Positions 1 through 6,759 of a stretch of 8,880 nt of DNA are shown piece by piece. Origin of the DNA: Acidobacteriota bacterium (GTDB lineage Bacteria > Acidobacteriota > Thermoanaerobaculia > Gp7-AA8); contig QHVY01000176.1 of the NCBI GenBank assembly GCA_003223695.1, forward strand, positions 1-8,880. Reading direction: 5' to 3'. The position numbers and the translations under genes are program-made. The notes beneath the pieces were generated by a model, which did not search any database, had not been told where the DNA came from, and saw only the letters and a program-made list of their open reading frames with translations. Positions within the stretch are counted from its first letter, which is position 1. Every line of letters begins with the position of its first letter.

Positions 1-913
1 CGACTCACGCATCAGAGTGATCCGTAACAAGTCGAATCTCGGTCTTACACGTTCATTGAACATCGCTCTCGAGTTGGCGCGAGGTGATCTTATTGCCCGT
101 CAGGATGCGGATGACATTTCCCATCCGGAACGCTTTACTCGGCAGATCACATTTCTTGACGCGAATCCGGCCGTCGTCCTCTTAGGCGCGCAGAGCAAGC
201 ACGTCGATATCAACGGATGGGCGACTCCCTTCCGCGGATGGCCGAAAGCGACCGGGGCACTCGGTATTCGCTGGCAGCTCATGTTTGACAATCCGTTCGT
301 TCATACCTCTGTGATGTTCCGGCGCAGCGTTGTGTGGCAGCAATTGGCGGGTTACAACGAGACATTTCGCACGAATCAGGATTTCGAGCTGTGGTCACGG
401 GTCGCAGCCGATTACGAGGTGCGCAACCTTCCAAACGTCCTCGTGACGTTGCGCTCGAGCGCGCTCTCTGTCTCGAGGATGTACCGCGCCGAGGACGTCG
501 CGCGCGTTCAAGGAGTTCTTCTAGAGAACCGCCGGCGCTGGCTCCAATCGGAAGATCTCGTACAAGCCGGCTTGGAAGCGTGGATGGCGGTGAACAATCC
601 GGCGAACTTCGACCCTCCGGCGGATCTCGGTTGTCTGGCGGTGGCAGACATTCGGATCTTTCGTCGCTTCTCCGAGCGATACCCCGAAGCCGTCACAGAT
701 CCAGAAATCCGCACTCATCGAGCCGTAAGTCTGGCTCGTGTCGCGTGTGCCGGCGCCCGGCAGGGTGCCAGGCGGTCGAGTGTTGCGTTTTCACATGCTT
801 GCCGGATTCAGCCGTCGGTCATTCCACTATGGGGTCCGCGGTACATCGGTTCAGCTCTCCTTCGTTGGCACAGTGGCGAACCAGCACTCCCTCGTGCGAA
901 TCGGGTTCCGTAA
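1..913 (+). CDS. Family 2 glycosyltransferase, 5'-truncated at the window edge
   Basis: Probably transfers a sugar from a nucleotide-sugar donor to a growing glycan at the cytoplasmic face of the inner membrane. The reading frame (codons from base 2) is open to the left edge and already reads DSRIRVIRNKSNLGLTRSLN, the conserved GT2 stretch just before the metal-binding motif. The GTG at 17 is therefore an internal valine, and roughly 60-75 N-terminal residues (first strand and nucleotide-binding part) lie outside the window. Next come RQDADD (bases 98-115), the DxD-type donor and metal motif, then DISHPERFTRQ. NPFVHTSVMFRR and then NQDFELWSRVA (about codons 120-130 from base 17) match the acceptor and catalytic-base region of this family. 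The C-terminal third is Arg/Ala-rich and poorly conserved, with no obvious membrane segment. The TAA stop overlaps the next start by one base (TAATG at 911-915). Family assignment is secure; donor and acceptor are unknown. Confidence 0.9.
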   Translation, partial: DSRIRVIRNKSNLGLTRSLNIALELARGDLIARQDADDISHPERFTRQITFLDANPAVVLLGAQSKHVDINGWATPFRGWPKATGALGIRWQLMFDNPFVHTSVMFRRSVVWQQLAGYNETFRTNQDFELWSRVAADYEVRNLPNVLVTLRSSALSVSRMYRAEDVARVQGVLLENRRRWLQSEDLVQAGLEAWMAVNNPANFDPPADLGCLAVADIRIFRRFSERYPEAVTDPEIRTHRAVSLARVACAGARQGARRSSVAFSHACRIQPSVIPLWGPRYIGSALLRWHSGEPALPRANRVP

Positions 914-1752
914 TGCGTTCGTCGTTACTATCGATCGCGAAGCGCACGTATTATGCGACGTCCTCACAATCGCTTCGCAAAATGTATTACGACCTTTTTG
1001 CGCGGCTCGTGCGCAATCGTCACGCAATCGTAGAAGTCGACGGCGCTCGATTCGAGCTCGATCTCGGCGAAGACATTGACTTGCGCCTGTATTTGCATCA
1101 GTTCGAACCCGATGTCGCCCTCGCGTTGCGCCGCGAGACAAAGCCGGGCATGACGGTGGTCGATATCGGTGCAAACATTGGTGCCCACACGATGCTTCTC
1201 GCCTCGCTGGTGGGGCCGCAGGGGCGAGTCATTGCCTTCGAGCCAACGGATTACGGATGGCGAAAGCTGCAGCGCAATCTGTCGCTGAACACGATTTCGT
1301 GGATTGTGCCGGTCAAGGCCGCTCTGTCGGACCGGCACGTACCGGAGCAACGCGTCGATTTCCGGGCGAGCTGGAGAACGGAGGGAGGACGCAAGGATGG
1401 CGAAAGCATTGTGGATTTCCTCCGCCTCGACGATTGGTGCGCAGAGCGGGGCATCAACTCCATCGATGTGATCAAGATCGACGTCGACGGAAACGAATAT
1501 TCAGCACTTCTCGGCGCGCGCAGCATCGTGTCCCGCAGCCTGCCCCGATTCGTCATGGAAGCGATGTGGGTGCACTTTGCAGACGACGCCCGCAATCCAT
1601 TCCGTTTTCTCCAGGACCTTGGGTACTCATTTCACGATCTTCGAACCCGTGAGGGTTTGTCGCTCGCAGAATTGCGAGCCCGTCTTCCCGAGCATGACCC
1701 TGGTTTGACTGTTTCGACGAACGTGCTTGCGTTAGGCCCGAGCTCCCATTGA
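913..1752 (+). CDS. FkbM-family SAM-dependent methyltransferase
   Basis: A class I methyltransferase of the FkbM family, whose members usually O-methylate hydroxyl groups on sugars or polyketides; a glycan hydroxyl is the likely target here. The 279-residue product has the SAM-binding loop TVVDIGANIGAHT at residues 81-93 (D84, G86, N88, G90) and acidic E110 in VIAFEP. The family signature VIKIDVDGNE is at 186-195, where many relatives have IKIDVEGAE. The frame is open from far upstream (about 334), but that part is a shadow of the preceding glycosyltransferase. The ATG at 913 is chosen because it fuses to that gene's stop and gives a normal family length. No clear Shine-Dalgarno sequence precedes it, so translation probably depends on coupling. 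Its TGA stop overlaps the next gene by four bases. The exact substrate is unknown. Confidence 0.9.
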   Translation: MRSSLLSIAKRTYYATSSQSLRKMYYDLFARLVRNRHAIVEVDGARFELDLGEDIDLRLYLHQFEPDVALALRRETKPGMTVVDIGANIGAHTMLLASLVGPQGRVIAFEPTDYGWRKLQRNLSLNTISWIVPVKAALSDRHVPEQRVDFRASWRTEGGRKDGESIVDFLRLDDWCAERGINSIDVIKIDVDGNEYSALLGARSIVSRSLPRFVMEAMWVHFADDARNPFRFLQDLGYSFHDLRTREGLSLAELRARLPEHDPGLTVSTNVLALGPSSH

Positions 1753-2840
1753 GAATTCTTTATTCCTTCAATAAGCGTGGCTTTGAGGCCGACTACTGGG
1801 CGCGGGAGATCGCCGCGGCTTCTAATGAACGGCACGTCTTCATTCCCTTCAATCACGAGCCGTACGTGCCGACACGACTCTATGTTCGAGCACAGCTTCT
1901 CGACAATCTGTACCACGACCGACACTCCGGCCTAATGCGGCTCTACCACGACTTCGAGGCGTTGCTCGCGCGGCACGCGATCGACGCCGTCATTGTCGAT
2001 AATCAAAACCCATATCATCCCGATTATCTACGCAACATCTCTGTCTACAAGGTGCTGAGAACATCGGACGGGCCGATCGCAGCTTACGACCGTGACTTTG
2101 CATATCTGCACGCCTTTGATCACGTGCTCTATCACTCGCCCGCGTACAGCCGCGACTTTTCCATGGAAGAAAAGCTGCATTATTGTGGCGCGAAAAGGGC
2201 CGACTTCTGGCCGCTGGGCATTTTCCAGGCGAATTACGATCCTTCGATGAGTGAGAGCGAGCTGTTCCACCGCGATCGCGATATCGACGTGCTTTTCGTT
2301 GGAACTATGCACATCAATAAAATGCCAGTTCTTGCCGCTTTAAAGAAGGAGCTCGGGTCGAAGCTGCGCCTGCACGGTCTCACGAATCTGAAACGTAACG
2401 TGTACTTTAACGTCAGGTATGGTTTCCCTGGCTGGGTGAGGCCAATTCCTTTTGATCAGTATGTCCCGCTGTATCAGCGCACGAAGATCGGCGTGAATAT
2501 CCACAACCGCGGCGACGACTCCGTCGGGAATTATCGTCTCTTCGATCTGCCTGCCAATGGCGTCATGCAGATTTCGGACGGCGGCGAGTACCTCGAACGA
2601 TTTTTTCATGTTGGAGAGGAGATCGAACGATATGGCGCTCTGGATGATCTCGTCGCAAAAATCAAGTGGTATCTCGACCGCCCACAAGAACGCGTTCGGA
2701 TTGCGCAGGGCGGACATCGCCGCGTCCTGGCCGATTATCGAATCGCCCAGTTGCTGCAGCGAGCCGCCGACCTCATTGAACGCGGCATGAGCAGTCAGAA
2801 GGCGGTCACGCGTATCGATCGACAAAGGACCGCACAATGA
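1749..2840 (+). CDS. CgeB-like GT-B glycosyltransferase (glycosyltransferase group 1)
   Basis: A 363-residue protein resembling the CgeB/'glycosyl transferases group 1' proteins, with an N-terminal acceptor half and a C-terminal donor-binding half. The N-terminus MRILYSFNKRGFEADYW runs straight into the first strand. VLRTSDGP (102-109) and FDHVLYHSPAYS (123-134) are typical mid-domain landmarks. DIDVLFVGTMH (178-188) opens the second Rossmann-like domain. LYQRTKIGVNIH (241-252), NYRLFDLPANGVMQISD (261-277) and FFHVGEEIERY (285-295) match the C-terminal family signature. The start is a TTG at 1749 overlapping the previous stop (TTGA). No in-frame ATG or GTG occurs before the conserved sequence begins, so a rare start codon is the best reading. 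In this setting it probably adds a sugar to the polysaccharide unit rather than taking part in sporulation, where the family name originated. Sugar specificity is unknown. Confidence 0.85.
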   Translation: MRILYSFNKRGFEADYWAREIAAASNERHVFIPFNHEPYVPTRLYVRAQLLDNLYHDRHSGLMRLYHDFEALLARHAIDAVIVDNQNPYHPDYLRNISVYKVLRTSDGPIAAYDRDFAYLHAFDHVLYHSPAYSRDFSMEEKLHYCGAKRADFWPLGIFQANYDPSMSESELFHRDRDIDVLFVGTMHINKMPVLAALKKELGSKLRLHGLTNLKRNVYFNVRYGFPGWVRPIPFDQYVPLYQRTKIGVNIHNRGDDSVGNYRLFDLPANGVMQISDGGEYLERFFHVGEEIERYGALDDLVAKIKWYLDRPQERVRIAQGGHRRVLADYRIAQLLQRAADLIERGMSSQKAVTRIDRQRTAQ

Positions 2841-2870
2841 AGACAGCGACGAGAATTTGATGGATCTCAA

Positions 2871-3827
2871 TTGCAGATCAGGCCGATCGTCTTACTGAAA
2901 GGCAGTGCGACCTTTATCCCCGGCGTGACGCGATTCGCGTGCAGCGGGTCCGGTGGGACAAACTCGACTCGCTATTGCTACTCCGCATGGCTGCGCCATC
3001 TCGTGAGGCTGCATGACGCCGGCATTCGCACGCAATTCGAATCCGTTGCCGAGCTCGGACCCGGCGATTCCCTTGGGATTGGTCTTGCCGCCATGCTGAC
3101 AGGCGCCGATCGCTACTTTGCTTTCGACGCGATTCCGCATGCGCGAACCTCATCCAATGTTCGAACACTGGAGTGCCTTGTGGGGCTCTTCAAGGCTCGG
3201 CAGAACATCCCCGGCGATGACGAGTTTCCTGAAATCTGGCCTCCAATTCCTTCACAGCATTTTCCGGGCGCTGTACTCGACAACGGTCATCTACAGCAGT
3301 CAATGGCACCGGCCCGTCTCGACGCGATCCGAGCGGCGGTCGCGTTAGGCGTCCGCGACCACGTCGAAGTGCGCTACTTCGCTCCGTGGAACGAGGCTTC
3401 GGTGGTGGAGACTGGCAGTGTCGATCTCGTTTTTTCGCAGGCGGTGCTCGAGCATGTGGAGGACATCGATGCGACGTACGATGCATTGTTCCAATGGCTT
3501 AGACCCGGCGGTGTGATGTCGCATCAAATCGATTTTCGCAGTCACAGCCTCACACGAGATTGGTTCGGGCACTGGACCGTTCCTGGATGGTTGTGGCGCA
3601 TCGTCAAAGGGCGGCGTCCTTATCTGATCAACCGGCTGCCGGCGTCCAAACATCTCGAATCAATGCGACGTCATGGATTCGACATCGTGCAGCAAATGCC
3701 GCAAACGGCGGTGGCGGCGAAGCGCAATGAGCTCGCATCTGAGTTTGGCGACTTGACCGACGACGATTTGCGAACGTCCGCTCTCTACGTGATCGCTCGA
3801 AAGCCGTTGTCCGCATCGCGGACCTGA
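2871..3827 (+). CDS. Class I SAM methyltransferase of a polysaccharide-locus family
   Basis: Predicted methyltransferase of 318 residues, probably acting on a sugar or lipid-linked glycan. An N-terminal segment, ATFIPGV (13-19) followed by GGTNSTRYCYSAWLRHL (28-44), resembles the conserved start of methyltransferase-like proteins I associate with surface-glycan loci. The SAM loop is VAELGPGDSLGIG (59-71), and acidic D86 ends the next strand. VDLVFSQAVLEHVED (184-198) is the post-II/motif III region and LRPGG (210-214) the usual following turn. About 90 residues separate motif I from the VLEHVED motif, longer than in a minimal methyltransferase, which suggests a substrate-binding insertion. 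The start is uncertain: the only usable codon in this frame after the upstream stop at 2838 is TTG at 2871, with a weak GGA at 2862-2864. The conserved ATFIPGV begins only 12 residues later, so little protein can be missing. The TGA stop overlaps the next ATG by one base. Confidence 0.82.
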   Translation: MQIRPIVLLKGSATFIPGVTRFACSGSGGTNSTRYCYSAWLRHLVRLHDAGIRTQFESVAELGPGDSLGIGLAAMLTGADRYFAFDAIPHARTSSNVRTLECLVGLFKARQNIPGDDEFPEIWPPIPSQHFPGAVLDNGHLQQSMAPARLDAIRAAVALGVRDHVEVRYFAPWNEASVVETGSVDLVFSQAVLEHVEDIDATYDALFQWLRPGGVMSHQIDFRSHSLTRDWFGHWTVPGWLWRIVKGRRPYLINRLPASKHLESMRRHGFDIVQQMPQTAVAAKRNELASEFGDLTDDDLRTSALYVIARKPLSASRT

Positions 3828-4882
3828 TGCGAGTTCTTCAATGCATCTGGAAGATGAGTGTCGGCGGCACCGAAGGCCAGCTTCTTCGAATGGCGTCGGC
3901 TTTGGTGCGCCGAGGAATCGATCTGCACATTGTGACCGCGCTGGCCGGTGATTACGACGGCGCCGTCACGGCACAAATGCATCGCGTCGCGCCGCGGTTC
4001 AAGTACGACCCATCCTCTTTTTTCGGAATCGGCGCGCTGTGCCATCGCTTGCAGCCAGACATTGTGCATACGTTTCTCACGCAAATGGACATCGTTGCGG
4101 GCATGACCGCCACGACACTTCGAATTCCATGGATATTGAGCGAGCGCAGCAATGCAGAGGCATATCCGCCAGTGCTGCGTCATCGTCTCCGCATCGCTGC
4201 CGGGCGGCGAGCCAATGCCATTGTGGCTAACTCGATTGGCGGCGCCGACTACTGGCACCGCATGGCTCCCAATGCCGGCTGTATCCGAGTTGTTCCAAAC
4301 ATCGTTCCCGTCTCGGAGATCGAGGCGGCATCCGCCGTCGATGATGTCATTCCTGGTGACGTCGTGTTGTACGCTGGACGTTTCAGCGCCGAAAAGAATC
4401 TTTTCAATCTTCTCGATGCGCTCGCTCCTCTGCTGCATACGCGCGACGTCACAGCAGTGTTCTGCGGCGACGGACCGTTACGCGCGGAACTGGAACGCAA
4501 GGCGCACGAGCTCGGCATCGACTCTCGGACGCGATTCCTCGGAAACGTTACGAATGTGTGGTCGTGGATGAAGCGCGCATCGGCGGTCACGGCAATCAGC
4601 ACGTTCGAGGGAAGCCCGAACGTTGCCCTCGAGGCAGCAGCGGCTGGGACGCCGCTGATTCTATCCGACATTCCCGGTCATCGCGCCGAGTTCGCCGAAG
4701 ACGCAGCATGGTTCGTCGACGGCTCCTCGCCGCAGTCGATCCGCTCCGGAATTGCCGAGGCGTTGAGAAATCGAGGCGAGGCGAAAGCCCGTGCAGTGCG
4801 GGCGCGCCATGGCATTTCATCGCGGTCGGAAGATGAAATCGCCTCGCAGTACGAACAGATTTATCGCGAAATCATTGGCTGA
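3827..4882 (+). CDS. GT4 family glycosyltransferase
   Basis: A retaining GT-B glycosyltransferase of family 4 (351 residues), expected to transfer a hexose-type residue from a nucleotide sugar at the cytoplasmic membrane. The N-terminal domain has the glycine-rich loop MSVGGTEGQLL (10-20) and PDIVHTFLTQMD (77-88). The donor domain starts near 175, with VVLYAGRFSAEKN (179-191) carrying the Arg/Lys pair that contacts donor phosphates. FCGDGPLRAELE (212-223) follows. The EX7E motif is FEGSPNVALEAAAAGTP (260-276; E261 and E269), then LSDIPGHRAEF. The length is normal and the protein looks intact. The ATG at 3827 lies inside TGATG, fused to the previous stop. A 6-bp inverted repeat (3809-3823) sits just upstream in the usual ribosome-binding region. 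The sugar transferred cannot be told. Confidence 0.93.
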   Translation: MRVLQCIWKMSVGGTEGQLLRMASALVRRGIDLHIVTALAGDYDGAVTAQMHRVAPRFKYDPSSFFGIGALCHRLQPDIVHTFLTQMDIVAGMTATTLRIPWILSERSNAEAYPPVLRHRLRIAAGRRANAIVANSIGGADYWHRMAPNAGCIRVVPNIVPVSEIEAASAVDDVIPGDVVLYAGRFSAEKNLFNLLDALAPLLHTRDVTAVFCGDGPLRAELERKAHELGIDSRTRFLGNVTNVWSWMKRASAVTAISTFEGSPNVALEAAAAGTPLILSDIPGHRAEFAEDAAWFVDGSSPQSIRSGIAEALRNRGEAKARAVRARHGISSRSEDEIASQYEQIYREIIG

Positions 4883-4899
4883 AGGATAAAGACAGAGGA
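4882..4899 (+). promoter_or_regulatory. Candidate ribosome-binding sequences for the asparagine synthase gene
   Basis: The 17-base gap before the asparagine synthase gene is one of only two real gaps in the window, and it is purine-rich. It offers two Shine-Dalgarno-like cores: AAGGA at 4882-4886 (13 bases from the ATG, rather far) and AGAGGA at 4894-4899 (touching the ATG, rather close). Neither has ideal spacing. The purine richness suggests this gene has its own initiation signal, unlike its coupled neighbours. The start itself is not in doubt, because the mature enzyme needs Cys at position 2. Confidence 0.35.
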
Positions 4900-6759
4900 A
4901 TGTGCGGAATCTGTGGTATCGCTCGTACGGACGGACGTCGCGCCGATCCCGACGTACTGCAATCGATGATTCGCACGATGCAGCATCGCGGTCCGGACGA
5001 TGAAGGAATGTGGTGCTCGCCGGACGGGCGGGTGGGCCTCGCGCACCGGCGGCTATCGATCATCGATCTGTCACCGGCCGGGCATCAGCCAATGAAGGAC
5101 GCGGCCGGCCGGCTATGGATTTCGTTCAACGGTGAGATTTACAACTTCAAGGAACTTCGCGTGGAGCTCCAGCAACTCGGCCATGAGTTCCACACTGCCA
5201 CAGATACCGAGGTCATTCTCGAAGCGTATCGGGAGTGGGATCTCGATTGCCTGAAGAAGCTGAACGGAATGTTCGCCCTCGCATTGTTCGATCTCGACCG
5301 CCAGCGGCTGTTCCTCGCGCGAGACCGCGCGGGGGAAAAACCGCTCTTTTACTGCCATCGCAGCGGACGTTTTGCCTTCGCCTCGGAACTCAAAGCGCTC
5401 ATGAAGGATCCAGAGTTTCGACCGTCCGTCGATCACTTCGCCCTCAATCAATATCTTGCGTTCGGATACATCCCGGGCGACTCGTGCATCCTCCGCGGCG
5501 TGCAGAAGCTGCCGCAAGGATGCGCGATGACCTACGAGCTGGGGACGGATTCCGTTCGCGTATGGCCGTACTGGAATTTGCCGCAACCGATGAATGGTCG
5601 CGTTGCCAGCGAAGAAGAACTGCTCGAAGAATTCGAGAGTCTGCTGCTCGACTCGGTACGGCTGCGGATGATCGCCGACGTGCCGGTCGGGATCATGCTC
5701 AGCGGCGGCATCGACTCGAGTCTCGTCACTGCGATGGCCGCGCGCGTGTCGGCGCGTCCGCGAACGTTCAATATTTCGTTTCCTGGGCACGGGACATTTG
5801 ACGAGGCGCCATACGCCCGCATGGTTGCCAAACATTTCGGAACGGAACACGTCGAGGTGGCCGCGGAACCGGCGACCATTGACCTGTTGCCAGAACTGGC
5901 GCGTCAGTACGACGAACCGATGGCGGACTCCTCGATGGTACCGACATTTCTGGTGTCGCGGCTGATCAGGCGTGACGCGAAGGTCGCGTTAGGCGGAGAC
6001 GGCGGAGACGAGCTTTTCGGCGGCTATCTACACTACGAATGGGTTCGCCGGCAGGACATCATCCGCAAGATGATTCCGTCGCCGCTCCGCGCCGTGACCA
6101 GCGCCTTCGGCCGCGCGCTTCCGGTCGGTATTCGGGGACGCAACTATCTCCTGGGCACAGGCCGTGATATCGACTGGAGCATCGCTCACGCAAATGTCTA
6201 TTTCGACGTCGAGGCGCGGAGGCGTCTGCTTGCCCCATCCGGGATTGCGGTCGACGAGTCGCCGGAATACGCGAAGGCGGGGTTGGGCATCGGCCGCACT
6301 GCCGTTCAACGATCGATGGCCATGGATTTTCGCAGTTACCTCGTCGATGACATCCTGGTCAAGGTGGACCGCGCGAGCATGTTGACGTCGCTCGAAGTTC
6401 GCGCGCCGCTGCTCGATCCGCGCATCATCGAGTTTGCGTACGGACGCGTTCCCGATCATCTGCGTGCGTGGCGCGGAAAGCGCAAAGTGCTCCTGCGAAA
6501 GCTCGCGCGGAAGCTCCTTCCGCCGCAGCTCGACATCACGCGCAAACAGGGCTTCTCAATTCCGCTGCACAAGTGGTTCGCCGGCGATTGGGGCCGCTAT
6601 ATGCGTGACGTGCTGACGCAAGCAGACGCGTCGCTGTTCGATCCGAACGCCATTCGATCGCTCATCTCCGGCCAGGAGCGTGGCCTCGGAAATACACATC
6701 GGATCTTCGCTCTAACGCTCTTCGAGCTCTGGCGGCGCGAATATCGCCCATCCCTGTAA
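4900..6759 (+). CDS. asnB: Asparagine synthase (glutamine-hydrolysing), AsnB type
   Basis: A two-domain glutamine amidotransferase of 619 residues. Standard members make asparagine from aspartate, ATP and glutamine; paralogues in glycan loci can instead amidate sugars or other carboxylates. The N-terminal Ntn-hydrolase domain begins MCGICGIA, so Cys2 becomes the catalytic N-terminal nucleophile after Met removal. HRGPDDEG (29-36), the HRRLSIIDLS region (49-58), FNGEIYN (76-82) and TDTEVILEAY (101-110) form the glutaminase pocket. The synthetase domain has the ATP pyrophosphatase loop MLSGGIDSSLV (266-276), GGDGGDELFGGY (365-376) and LVKVDRASM (486-494), then EVRAPLLDPRI (499-509) and RKQGFSIPLHKW (548-559). 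All key residues that can be checked by eye are present, so it should be active. It lies inside the glycan operon, 17 bases after a GT4 gene and directly abutting a methyltransferase. A role in amidating the polysaccharide or its precursor is plausible, but housekeeping asparagine synthesis is not excluded. Confidence 0.95.
   Translation: MCGICGIARTDGRRADPDVLQSMIRTMQHRGPDDEGMWCSPDGRVGLAHRRLSIIDLSPAGHQPMKDAAGRLWISFNGEIYNFKELRVELQQLGHEFHTATDTEVILEAYREWDLDCLKKLNGMFALALFDLDRQRLFLARDRAGEKPLFYCHRSGRFAFASELKALMKDPEFRPSVDHFALNQYLAFGYIPGDSCILRGVQKLPQGCAMTYELGTDSVRVWPYWNLPQPMNGRVASEEELLEEFESLLLDSVRLRMIADVPVGIMLSGGIDSSLVTAMAARVSARPRTFNISFPGHGTFDEAPYARMVAKHFGTEHVEVAAEPATIDLLPELARQYDEPMADSSMVPTFLVSRLIRRDAKVALGGDGGDELFGGYLHYEWVRRQDIIRKMIPSPLRAVTSAFGRALPVGIRGRNYLLGTGRDIDWSIAHANVYFDVEARRRLLAPSGIAVDESPEYAKAGLGIGRTAVQRSMAMDFRSYLVDDILVKVDRASMLTSLEVRAPLLDPRIIEFAYGRVPDHLRAWRGKRKVLLRKLARKLLPPQLDITRKQGFSIPLHKWFAGDWGRYMRDVLTQADASLFDPNAIRSLISGQERGLGNTHRIFALTLFELWRREYRPSL

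Noticed and set aside
334..912. Long open stretch in frame +1 upstream of the FkbM methyltransferase start, which could be read as a 193-residue N-terminal extension
   Set aside because: It overlaps the family 2 glycosyltransferase in another frame. Its translation is rich in Arg and Ser and has no recognisable domain, and the FkbM domain has a normal length from the ATG at 913.
2340..2870. 176-residue open frame on the - strand opposite the CgeB-like glycosyltransferase
   Set aside because: No recognisable domain or ribosome-binding site. The + strand frame carries the conserved family motifs across the same bases.
2841..2870. Longest intergenic gap as a possible promoter or terminator
   Set aside because: Thirty bases with no stem-loop, no T-run and no convincing -35/-10 pair; too short for an independent promoter inside a tight operon.
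5113..5850. 245-residue open frame on the - strand inside the asparagine synthase gene
   Set aside because: It lies wholly opposite a well-conserved enzyme gene. Its translation is Arg/His/Glu-rich without motifs, as expected for the complement of a GC-rich coding sequence.
5994..6011. Direct repeat GGCGGAGAC GGCGGAGAC
   Set aside because: It encodes the conserved GGDGGD motif of the asparagine synthase ATP domain, so the protein explains it.
4900..6759. The whole region as a possible non-ribosomal or polyketide tailoring cluster (FkbM, asparagine synthase, methyltransferases)
   Set aside because: No carrier-protein, condensation or ketosynthase motif occurs in the window, and four glycosyltransferases dominate it, which fits glycan assembly better.
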